NCBI GenBank assembly: GCA_023653785.1
Contig: JAMKCH010056692.1
Span: forward strand, 25,238 to 89,237
DNA from: Ophioderma brevispina
Lineage: Eukaryota; Echinodermata; Ophiuroidea; Amphilepidida; Ophiodermatidae
Length of the DNA: 64,000 nt
Direction: 5' to 3'
Shown: one piece after another, positions 23,560 through 35,000 of the stretch
How the letters are laid out: the number at the start of each line of letters is the position of its first letter
How positions within the stretch are numbered: position 1 is the first letter of the stretch
Position numbers and translations under genes: made by a program
Notes under the pieces: model-generated
The model's database searches: none
The model's input: only the letters and a program-made list of their open reading frames with translations
What the model was told of the DNA's origin: nothing

Positions 23560-24130
23560 CCCCCGCTTGTCAAAAAGAACACCAACCCGTATGCTGATGC
23601 ACTGCGTAACCTTATACACGCGCCGTAGTACTTAAACACTTGCGCGACGACGCACTATCTAATATGTCTCACAACCCGTAAGATAGTCCACAACCAATGA
23701 TATTGCGTCTTTGCTTACTAAACCCCGCCCACGGAATAGAATAACCAATCGAAATGTTACACAACCTAAAGCTTTCTCTACCAGTTTCTAATTGGCTAAA
23801 TATATCATATTACCCCATGTGCAGACCATCAAATTCAGCACTAGACCTGGGGGGTGGGGGGGGGGGTGGTATTAAAGGGCCATGGCCTACGATCACTTGT
23901 TCTGTTGATTCCAAGTTCGGCTATAATTAATTTAGCACAAATGATTTGAATTACAGCTCCCTTGATCTGCTTTCAAATCAGATGGCAAAGCTTCATTTCA
24001 TTTCAAAACAAAAGCCGTGCTGACAGAACAGTTCATGTTTACTGTCGCGAGATACTGAGAGGTGGCGCTTAGACCGTATGCGGGACGCAATCAGACGGGC
24101 GGTCAGCAATTCCTTCCTCTAAAACTAGAA
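23560..24130 (+). promoter_or_regulatory. Candidate promoter region upstream of the receptor
   Basis: This 570-bp stretch has more CpG than its surroundings and promoter-type motifs: CCAAT boxes on the plus strand (AACCAATGATA, AACCAATCG) and one on the minus strand (AATTGGCT), a GC box in ACCCCGCCCACG, and TCGCGAGA at 24045-24052, which resembles the TCTCGCGAGA core promoter motif. It lies about 1.6 kb before the first visible receptor exon. No start site or first exon could be fixed, and CCAAT also occurs inside local MITEs, so this is a weak inference. Confidence 0.25.
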
Positions 24131-25773
24131 ATAACTGGCTATGGTTAAATTAACCATAGACTTGAAATTTAAAGGGAAATGTTGGCTAATTCCAAGGAAT
24201 TAACATCCGGGGGGGGGGTCTCACATATTGGATTGAAGGAGGGGTTAATGTGCCGCCTAATAAGACCCTCATTTGCAGGCGCTCTTTTCAGTCAGGACCC
24301 TATTTTCAGGTCCCCAAGCAGATTTACAAAAGTTCTTCAAAAAACCAAAAAGTAGAGTGGAAATTGAGGGAATTCCCAGCTTATTTTTGAAACCCTAGTT
24401 CCGGCTTTGGCCCCTTTGTGGGGCCTCCAATAAGATCCGGAAGCCTCAATTTTGAATAGCCGGGAGGCGACAACCTAACAAAACGAAAGTTGAGAACCCC
24501 CCCACCCAGGGATAAACATAAACATCACGACACAGCCCTTTTGCTCGAAAATTACGAAATTAGACAATATGATTGGGGGGTATAAAACTCTTGAGAGGGC
24601 AGTCCCGGCTCTGCGATCTCAAACTGCTCCTCAGCTAGAAATAGAGATCGCTCATGGAGCTGGTTGCACCCGTGGCCCGATTTTGAGCTAGCTAAAAAGA
24701 CAATTTCACAATGAGATGAATGAAAGGCTATGGTGAGATAAAAATAGCAACCACATTTAATGATCTAATATTATAACTTAAAACATTGGTATGTCACCAA
24801 GGAACCATAGTTTTAAATCCGGATTAAATCCACAAAATAAAACTAATTGAACCAAAATTTAATGTTTATATCAAACATGATTTTCAAAAAAATGGCGCAT
24901 ATTGGACTTTTTCACTAGAGAAACCGGTGTTTTTTGCATTTTTTTCATTTTTTTTCAAAAATGTCCCTTGCGGACAGAGTGGAATAAAGTAACAATTTAT
25001 CCAGTGTTGGAAATGATACTATGACTCTAATAGCATTGTGAATAAAAATGCCTTGAAATGCGCAGGAGCAAAAACAATACAAAACTAAAAACCTGCATAA
25101 GGTACCACATTGATTCCATCTAGAGCTTTCAGACAAACTTTTTGGGCTTAAGGTTTGCGCCATTGTGGTATCTACAAAGGGCAGTCGAAAACCTGGCAGT
25201 CTTATGCCGTAAGCAAATCGCACATCGCAGGGAAAAAGCAATCATTACAGATACACGTTACATGATGGATAAAAACATGCACAATGGTAGTCACAAGATC
25301 TACGTTTCAAATTAATGATCATTACATTACAATGTTTGTGATAAAACAAATTGATAAAAGACGCTAAATATCAAGGTAGGTAGACCTGAGCTTGTTCTGT
25401 GCATGGGACACTTTACTGCAAAAGTTGGGGTTCACACATGCGAAAGAAGTTAAATCGGGGGAGTGCGGCCCAAGACATAACCAATTTAGACGTGGTCGCA
25501 ATTGGTTTACACGTAAGCGTTGGAGTGAAGAAAGCAACCTCACAGTAGGGTTATGCTGATATTTTTGTATGAATAACGGACGGAGACGAGGGTGTATGGG
25601 GGTCATGGGAACACCCATGACTGACCCACATCAAAGCCCATTGGTTTGTGGTTTGCACTCCGTATTGCTGTAATTTCTTTTTATATTTTGGGTGAGTTGC
25701 TATATTGAACGACACTTGGCCACCATCGTCTGGGTTCAATATGAATTTTGGTCTATTTTTATCATTTTAACAG
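24130..25773. other. No exon supported; 5' flank or intron
   Basis: Between the candidate promoter and the DNA-binding-domain exon no further receptor exon could be recognised. The receptor needs at least one earlier exon, because the DBD exon begins with the last base of a codon. A minus-strand frame at 25551-25739 (62 codons) has no recognised motif. Confidence 0.45.
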
Positions 25774-26048
25774 TGCTGATCCAACTCGGAGTGAACCAGA
25801 TAGCACTCACACTGACTCTAACAAAGACATGATATGTGTGGTTTGTGGTGACAAAGCCAATGGAATGCACTACAGAGCGCTGACATGCGAAGGTTGTAAA
25901 ACCTTCTTCCGCCGTAATGCCAGGAGACGAGATAGCTTGAAATGCGATATGGAAGACCAGGGGAAGTGTGAGATGGACTTGTACATGAGAAGACACTGTG
26001 CCTATTGCCGTATGAGGAAGTGCCTGGAAGTTGGAATGCAAGTAGGAC
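25774..26048 (+). CDS. Receptor exon: DNA-binding domain
   Basis: The acceptor TTTTATCATTTTAACAG ends at 25773 and the donor GTAAGT starts at 26049, splitting the codon of G-R. The exon holds both zinc fingers: [14 protein letters not shown], then [19 protein letters not shown] and RMRKC. All eight zinc cysteines are present. The recognition helix is [10 protein letters not shown], so the last P-box residue is Thr instead of the usual Gly. The D-box between Cys5 and Cys6 is seven residues (DMEDQGK), against five in EcR and FXR. RRRDSLK makes the linker basic. The exon is fully open with no errors. It begins with the third base of a codon, so an upstream exon ending in phase 2 must exist. Confidence 0.9.
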
Positions 26049-29000
26049 GTAAGTGCAACCATCTAACACAACTAAATTACCACAGGATACCACACATGGC
26101 AATTTTGTGGTAAATTCTGGTAATTGGATATATAACATTTTACTCTTTTTGGTTTGGAATTTTTTGCAAATCAGTAGTTCTATAGCCATCAGTCACATTG
26201 GTATTCAGTGCGCATGGGCGGTGAGTTGCCCGAAAAATAGTGCGCGCTATCGGCGGACTATTTTCGCGGTAGCGAAATTTTTAATGTGGTATAGAGGTTT
26301 CTGGTCGGGCCCAAATGAGACATTGTGCAAAAGTAAGGTCGCGGAGGGTAGGTATCGATCGCTAGTGTATTCCCTCTCACTTCTGAGAGGGAAATCAAGC
26401 TTCTAGGCATGGGTTGATCTTTCCCATACAGGGCAGGCATATTCTGCACATGAGAAGTACAAGGCAACCGTCGATCTTAGTGTATGTGGGCGAGCACCCC
26501 ATCTTGTGCCAGTGAGTTTGTTAAAGATGTTATATTATCTTAACAAGTGTCAGTACTTAGGGATAAAAAGTGTTCCAAATGTCAAAGAACCACAGGACAT
26601 TTCATAATCATGCTAAAAAATTCTTAAGTACTAACGCTTTGTGGGTGAAAATGAGCAATAAGTCAGGGATTTTATGTGGTGAGAATAGGATTTTTGTGAG
26701 ATCACATGACCCTATTGAGGTGAAATTTCCCAAAACTGGTGCATTGTGGGATTGACTCAATTTATACACCCTCTGATTCCCACCTCACAGCTGGATGATT
26801 GGTTGTCCATATTGTGGGGCAAAATGGAAAGTGGGTAGAATGAAGGGTCATGGGGCGTGACCCGAGGGCATAGACCAGTACTACTTTCTTTACAGGGGTG
26901 TGATAAAGGTATTTTGGGTCCTTCCATTCTCAAGAAAGGAATGCAAATATTTTCAGTCAACATTAAAAAGGTAAGCAGGTTTCAGTACGATCCAAACATA
27001 TTGTGTTTGGTGTCAGTTTTTGGCTAAATTTCACTTAGTATTTTGTGGTATAAGCCTGGTTGGGGTTATTATCACATGAAAAAAACAGTGCTTCTATATT
27101 CATTCTGGTGTAGGTCTATGGGACAAGGAGCGTTTAAAAACAAGAAAACCCATTAAAAAAATTAAACCAACACAAGAGGTGCCCGATGATGATGATGATG
27201 CTGAGGAAACACTGCCTTCATCACAGCCTAGCAAGCCTGAACTCTCGGAAGAACATAAGCGATTGATAGCCATTGTATCAGCTGCCTACAAGAACTCGAC
27301 AGAGAAAAGTCATGAAATGACTGAGAGGGTAGGTTGCCATTTCTAATGCAAATTCTGTTGACTGTACCAAACAGGGCTGGAAAAAGTGTAGATTTCCTGG
27401 GAACCAATTCAAAATTTTGCTCCAAGGTGATATGATTTCTCTCTATTTCTTATGTCTTTCTTTAACTTGAAGGGCAGAATTTCTCTCCAATGTCCAAATT
27501 TCCCGGCCACCAGCCTTTGAGATTTTAGCTCACTTGCAAAGTATGTTTGCACTGTTAGTGTTGTTACATAGTGTCATGTCACTTTGCCGCTCTGATATGA
27601 AATTCACATCACTACGCAATCCTGTCAGAATCGCTAGTGGTGACCAAAGCGGCAAGCCAATAAACCGGATCTCCCTGCCGCTCGGGCTGCCGCATTACAC
27701 AAAGCGGGAAATCGCATTGAGTTGACTTGAATTCAACTCTGGAGCGGTGCCGCTCATGACGTAGTTCCAAGCGATAGCACCGCTTGACTTATAGTAGCTC
27801 AATCCCGCAAGTGGGGTACACCAAGCGGTTTGCCCCTGAGCAGCAAGCGGCATGACACTATGTAATCACCTTTAGGCTTTTATTCTTGAGAGTCTGACTT
27901 CAAAACAGGGTTCAAACTAGGGTACTTCCAATAAATGTGATGAGTCTTGCCTATCCACAGACTCACATGGACACCACTTCAGGAAGTTTTCAGAGTTTAC
28001 AAACACAGCTTATATGTGGCTAAGTCGTGCTAAAGAAAGTTTGTTTATTAGTTACTATAATAATGAGGGGTCATTATTTACGCCAGGGGGAATGGAGGAT
28101 TTGAGGGGGAACCCGAAAAATTTTTGTAAAAGAGGGGGAACGTGAAATTTTTCATCAACGCGAGAGGGGGAACATGAACTTTTAAATGGAAAATCAGCAT
28201 GATCAAGGGAACGTGAAATTTTTGAACGGAATCGAGGGGGGAACGCGAAAATTTTTGCCGAAAAAAAGTTGAAATCCTCCATTCCCCCCTGGCATAAATA
28301 ATGACCGCTCCCTAGGCATCTGTTAAGCTTAAACAAACAGATAATTAGCTATGTGTTGAAAAATCTCACTGTACCTTTAATATATTCACCTCATTTGTAG
28401 CCCACACAAACAATAGAAGAGGCTAGAAATCAAAGCAAATTACTTTGTAGTAGCCAATCGGAGGAGAGTGATGTCACTCAGGCGATCCTGGCAAGCATGA
28501 GCAGTATCAATGAAGATGTAGCCATTCCACACCAATCATCTCAGCAACCTTTAGCAGGGCCAGGCAGTGATGTTACCATGGCAGCAGCAGCAGCAGCAGG
28601 TGAAATCTCCAATCTAACCATGTTGGAGGATATTCCAAGTACTTCTCAGCAGGATCCAAGTAGATTAGCTGCAGCAGCAGTAGGAGAAAAGAGTACTCAA
28701 GGAGTTTCAGGGGAGTTGTTTGTGTGTTGTTTGTTCTTGTTAATTATTAGTATATACTTTGGCCACCAGCGTAGCTGCAGGAACTCTTACACTTACAACC
28801 GTTAGTCCCATGGTGGTGTGGTGTGGATGTGTGTGTGGATGTGTAATGTGTGTCACTAAAGTTTTTTTTTTTTTGAATTCCACCTCAATTGAAAACGTTG
28901 AAGTTCAATTGGCACGCACAACATGTGTTAGGTGCAATATGGGACTCCCTTCATAATGTTGATTAAAGGTTTAAAGTCACTTTCCAAAGGTCGTGTTATG

Positions 29001-32000
29001 TCGAGTTGAAAGAGGTTGGCCATCCCCCCTCTATCTTTGGATCTCGAGCGAGCGCCAAGGGCGAGAACTGCGAATTCTAGTAGAGGGGTCTATAGAGAGA
29101 AGGGATCATTTTGGGTCATAGTTTCAAGAATCACTTCGAACACAAGGCTAAGAATGATGACTTTAATTAATGCTTCTCCTATCCACTTTTTCGAACAAAA
29201 ATTAAAAAGTGCGAAAACCCTGGTGTCCCACGAAAAATCCAAACTGGCCGCTGAATGGCCAAAAATCATATTTTTGATCATAACTTGATAAGTTTTGTTT
29301 ACTCACCTTTCATTTTTGTGGCAAAACCCCCTGTTTGTTGGGCATTCACGGACTCATTTCCATGCAACTTATACCTCACACGACTTTTCATTTTTCTCGA
29401 TATGGCAGTTTAGCTTAAAATTGGACTGGCGAGGGCGCTTTCCCAAAAGTACTATCATAATCAAAAAGTGGTTAAATTTTTAACTTTTAACTGGTGGGCC
29501 ATCATCATAATTGTTGATTCATCATTCTGAAGTTAGAGCTGTGTAACACTTACCATTTTCCTGTGGCATCAATTAAAATTTGACAAAACACTCTCTGGAA
29601 TATACTGGGTCAACGAAACTTTCTTACGTGTGGGTTTCAATTGAGGGGCATGTTTTTAACATTAAAAAGCCTACAGTTTTAAAACCCCAAACACCCCAAA
29701 ATAAGTTAAATATTAAAAAAAGAAAAAACCTAAAATTTCAATTTTTGAAATGTTAAAATCGCCACTTACAATCGAATGCGCATTTTTGGAAAGCGCCCCA
29801 GGAGGCTTCAATTTTACAAGCAAAACGGCTTTTCAAGAAAACGAAGGCTATGGTGAGATGAAAGTTTGTCATAAAACATGATTCCTAATACCCAAAACTG
29901 GGTATTGCACCAAAATTAAGCGCATGAAACAAAAATCAAATTAAATAAATTTAGTTATGGTCAAAATCTAATTTTGGACAATATGGCGGCCATTTGGATT
30001 TTGTCGACTGGGCACCCTGGTTTTCGTACTTTTTTCATTTTTTTTTTCGAAGTGTGATCAGGATGATTAGAGTCATCAAATGAGCTGGGCTCGAAGTGTC
30101 TGAAACATTGACCTTCTATAGCCCACCTCTAATTCTAGTTATATTTCTATCATGTAGGTTAGGGTAAAATTCCTTTTGTTATTCACTCATTACGGCATTA
30201 GGGCAAAATTTCATTTCCCCTAACGTATCCCTTTGTATTGCGGTTTATTCTTTTGGGATAACAAAGGAAATTAATATTAATTTAATCATTTTATTAATTA
30301 TCCATAGAATAACAAAGGATTGGATATTAATTTATACTAATTAATACAGAACTCATTATAACCTATACTCTCTGTCTACTATCCTTTCTCTCTCTCCTGC
30401 GCGCAGATACGCTCACATTCCCGCCAGACAGAACCTTACAACAGTAAAGGAAATCATAGAATGAACTTTACCAGCAAACTCTCGCGCGTTTATGTAGATT
30501 CCTATTTCAGAAAAGCAAACTGTGACATCACTTTACGGAATAATTAAAATTTTTTGCCCTAATGTTGTTGTTAGCATATTTAGAGTATATATGAAGGGTC
30601 CACGCATCATGTTTGTGAAACACACATACTTTGCAGACACTGGGTTTCAAATAGCCAGATGATCCAAAAAGGCTCTTCTGAGTTTTTGGTAAGGTATGCT
30701 GCAGGAGTGTTGAACACCCTACCTCAATTGGAAATAGAGGCCTGAGGAGCGCACTAAATCACACCACTAGAAGGTATTTCAGGAGAGCTATTGAGTCCAA
30801 TCACACTAGCACGCCTCAATCTAAGTGCATGACATTGGGGATCAAATGATTGTTACAATGGTTAACTGAAGATATATGACATCAGAGAAATTAAAGGTGC
30901 TTAATTGTTCCAATTTTTGTCTATCATGTTCTCTACTTGATATGAGAGCCTGACACTTGTACACACTGACTATCAAGTTCCGTGGGAAACAAAGTTGCGG
31001 TTTTGATGCTAGACGCGATAATGCATAATGCAACGCCCTATTCACTACTGTGCTAATATTGATTCTTAATCATTAAAACGATAGTTACACAGTCGAAGAA
31101 CTCGACTGTGTTTTTCTTCTGTACGGTTTCTTTCTTCTATCTGTCATCATGCTAATATCTCAGACATGCAACATTCCATATTGACCAAAATTGGTGACAA
31201 GGACTAGTACAAACACACAAACTTTTGACATGACCAGATTGGTGTCAAAGGTCACAATAGGGTCACAGTGGTCAACAATGTTAACCATGCAAAAAATCTA
31301 GAATTAGCTCAAATCTCAAAATTAATACTGTCATCTTGTAGGACTTAATCAACACTACAAAAAAGTCAATTATGACTTTGTCATATGATGCATGATTTAG
31401 GGGTCATAGGTCAAAATACATCAAATTATGTTAAACTTCAAATCACTACTCCTTCTACAGATTACATAGTATGATCACATGACTCATGCATGTGGTAGAG
31501 TTTTTGACATCCCAGCAAAAGTTACTTAATGAAATTTTGATCAAAGGTCATCTGGGGTCACTAAGGTCAAACTCATTTACTGTGAATAAAATATAACAAG
31601 ACGCAGCTGATATTTGACTGAAATGATCCTTATGACATACTAAACATGCTGAAAATATTTTAGAGGTCAAAGGTCATTAAGGGGTCAAAGGTCAAATTTT
31701 CAAAATGCTCCGATTGAGCTGAAAATTGACTGAAATGATCCTTATGACATACTAAACATGCTGAAAATATTTTAGAGGTCAAAGGTCATTAAGAGGTCAA
31801 AGTTGGAGCTGAAATTTTAAATGATCCTTATGACATTCTAAATGTCTAAAATATTTTCGAGATCAAAGGTAATTTAGGGTCAAAGGTCACTACTTCGACT
31901 GTGTTCAGATCTGTCTCCAGATCTAGTTTTTTATCTGTATCTTGAGAAAGAGATGGATTTGAAAGCTGAAATTTCACGACAACAATGAGAAAAATACGGC

Positions 32001-35000
32001 CTTTCATCTGATATCAAAATTTCATCATACTACTTCCGAGTAAATCAGGAGGTCCCAAAGACGATCAGAACATGCACCTTTAACAGTTTTTATCCACCCA
32101 GCCCAGATGTGTACACTTTTTACTCACAGTGAATGACAAGCAATGAAGCAGCCCTAGAAGGGAAATTTTCTAGGACTGTGCCTGCGTGGGAATTGAACCC
32201 ATGACCATCCAAAAATGGAAATAATTCTCAGCTTAATCCTTTTAGATTGGGATATTTTTGATGAAAAGCTTTACATCAGTGCAAAAATCTGGATTTTTAC
32301 ATTTTTTTTAGAACACTTTTATGTGGAATCGCTTGTTTGTCAAACCAAAAGTAGTGCTTAAATGCCAGATTGGCAGGTTGTGCTCAGAAGGTTAAAGGAG
32401 AACCTGTACAACAAATATATTAAACAATATACAAAATAATTATTGACCACATATCAAATGGTGTTTAAATAGCAAAACAGAACTATATATTAACCATAAC
32501 AATGAATTAAAACCATCTAGTCTGACTATGCGCTATTTAAAAATCGCACTAGTGTATAACATGTTACACGATACGGCCGGCATGTGTGCGTCATACATTA
32601 TACACATTATGAAAGCATCATATGTGAAGGTGTATGACGCTACTGTGCCGTCCGTATCGCAGAATACATAAATATACATATCCCTAGCGCGAATTTCAAA
32701 TAGCGCATGGTCAGAAAAAATGTTTTTAATTCATTTTTTGTAGTTTGTATAATTCCGTTTTTTCCATGAAACCACTCGATATGCGTTCAGTAATTGTTTT
32801 TATAGTGTATACGGTATGTGTTATTTTTAGTACAGGTTCTCCTTTAAATTGTTATTTTAATTCATCAGAACACTTAGTGAAGGAACTGGAGCAAATCCAT
32901 CTGTAAGGAAAAACACTTCTCAGGATAACAAAGAACATGATGGTGATGGCAGTCAGGGAGACGAGCTGTTCACTGAGGCTGTGTATAAGCATGTTATGGA
33001 GATATCACTACTTATCCTCAGGCAAATGATAGCATTTGCTAAGGAGTTGCCGGGATTCCAACATCTACAGATGTGAGGACCAGGCAGCATTAGTAAAGGG
33101 TAAGCAAGCTCCATTCCAAAACTTTGGTGATCCACGAAAGCATTATTTTGTGTCACCTACAAGAATTGCAGGAGCAAAAACTATCAAATCTGTATGAACA
33201 TCTATCCCCATTTTTTTTTGTTTTTTTTTTTGAATTATGAGGCAAGGCAATTCATGAAACAGCCAAAACATACATTGTTGCAGTCACATGAAGTATTCCA
33301 ACAAAAGCCTCAGGATTCTTATCGTGTGACTTTTTGTGTCACTTCATTTAATATGGTTTTTGATTATTATATTCATGCTGAAAGGTTTTATCCAGGGGGA
33401 AAACAATGACTTATTAAAAGTAGCATGGATTGAGGCCAACTGCCTCAATTGAAGATCACCTCAAAAACCAACCAAGATTTACCCCAAAAAAGTGAAAAGA
33501 AACTGGTCATATAACCATTTTCACTATTTGTTACACCCCTCTTTCCTCTGTCAGGAACATTTGTAGAGTACTTGGTGCTAACATCAGGTGGTATATTTGA
33601 TGCTGAGAAAGGCACCTTTAATAGCCTTGTTAATCCTGGAGCAAAATACACGGCCAGTGATGGATAAATGCAGGGATTCGCTGGATTGATGGGAAGGTTT
33701 TACCATTCTCTGAAAAATGGCCAAGTTAAAACTGTCAGCAGATGAACAAGCCGTCTTGTATGCCATTGTGTTCTAACCCAGGTAAGTGGAATAATTAACA
33801 CCTGTTGCTGTAGAAAGTTATAGTGCACTCCCAAAAAATGTCAAGTCTAGGAAACTGAATAACGGTGCAAATTCAAATGATCCCTTGTGATTTCATGGAT
33901 TTCAGCCCATGGCATAGATTCCAAATGCTGCTGTCAAACATTTCCTCAATTTGATTTCTTTCTATTGCTTCAAATTTGTCTTTTGTTTTCCCTGAACATG
34001 TTCACTGTTGTGTTCACTGTGTCAAACCAAAAAAAATATTTTATCACATACTTATATAAACTTGTCACCAACGTATTAAAAGTCTAGAAAAAAATAAAAT
34101 TGGTGAATATGTATAAAATGTGGCGCAAAAGAAAGGTTTGTGCAGGGGACAAAATTCAACCAAGGAAAGAAGGATAATGTATGCATATTAATCAATATAC
34201 AATCACAACGCCATGAATTGCTTGACTCGAGCATGCGCTCAGCGAAGCTCATATCACAGGCTAATTTTCGTTGTGTTCATCCTCTCAGATTATGGGCCTC
34301 ATTTGAAGTTTATTTTCAAAAATCTAGGCTAGTTCTCTATATACAAACTGTGTAATTAAAGACACTATGAGTGATTTGCTAAATCATAAAATCCAAAAAA
34401 TCATCAAAAATCAGGATTTTTGCATGTCTGTAACAAGTACGTAAGGGACCAGAACCATTTTTGTTTTTCCCTGCAAATGAAGACCAGAAAAGCAACTAAT
34501 AAGCACAAAATCGGATATTTTAGTCATTACTGGCCTTACGGCACTTACCCACAACACAATAATGAATGGGAGAGTTCAATATCTTTGTGAACCTGTGTTG
34601 TCTTCCTTTTCTGGCAATTATTCTGTCGAAAAAAGTAACTTATGAGAATTCTAAAGGAAACAGAAGGTTGTGGGTTCGAGTCCCATCCACAGGACTTTTG
34701 TACGGCACGTCATAAACCAAACTTGGGAGCCCCGATTACTTGTTTGCGGCCCGCACTAGTTTTGGATTCAACCAAAGCGGCCCCTGCGTCAAAAAAGGTT
34801 GGACACCCCTGGTTTGTAGTAATGCTTTCCTATGTGGTGTTTTCAGACCGTCCTGAGTTATCAGAGTTAGCCAAGAACATCATTAGTACCTACCAGGAGC
34901 CTCTGGTAGACGCCTTGTGTGCCAGTGGAAGGGTCAACCATTCAGATCAACCACAGTTCTTTCCAAAGGTAAAAAATGTTTTCTTGGCCTCCAACAACCG

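Larger units (their letters stand above)
30895..32079. mobile_element. M1 MITE, copy 2, split by a second insertion
   Basis: TTAA at 30891-30894 and 32080-32083 flank AGGTGCTTAATT... and ...TGCACCT. Removing 31081-31926 leaves 339 bp that follow M1 copy 1 (341 bp at 16711-17051) in order: CTACTTGATATGAG, GGGAAACAAAG, GTAGACGC-like TAGACGCG, then TATCTTGAGAAAGAGATGG, GACAACAATGAGAAAAATA and TACTTCCGAG. Copy 1 therefore supplies the empty site. Confidence 0.8.

Noticed and set aside
25551..25739. Minus-strand 62-codon frame just before the DBD exon
   Set aside because: It starts well but has no recognised family and is on the opposite strand to the receptor. No splice partner was found.
34642..34846. 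In-frame extension of the receptor exon upstream of 34847
   Set aside because: It contains a tRNA-type B box and a hAT end, and the splice acceptor plus family alignment place the exon start at 34847.
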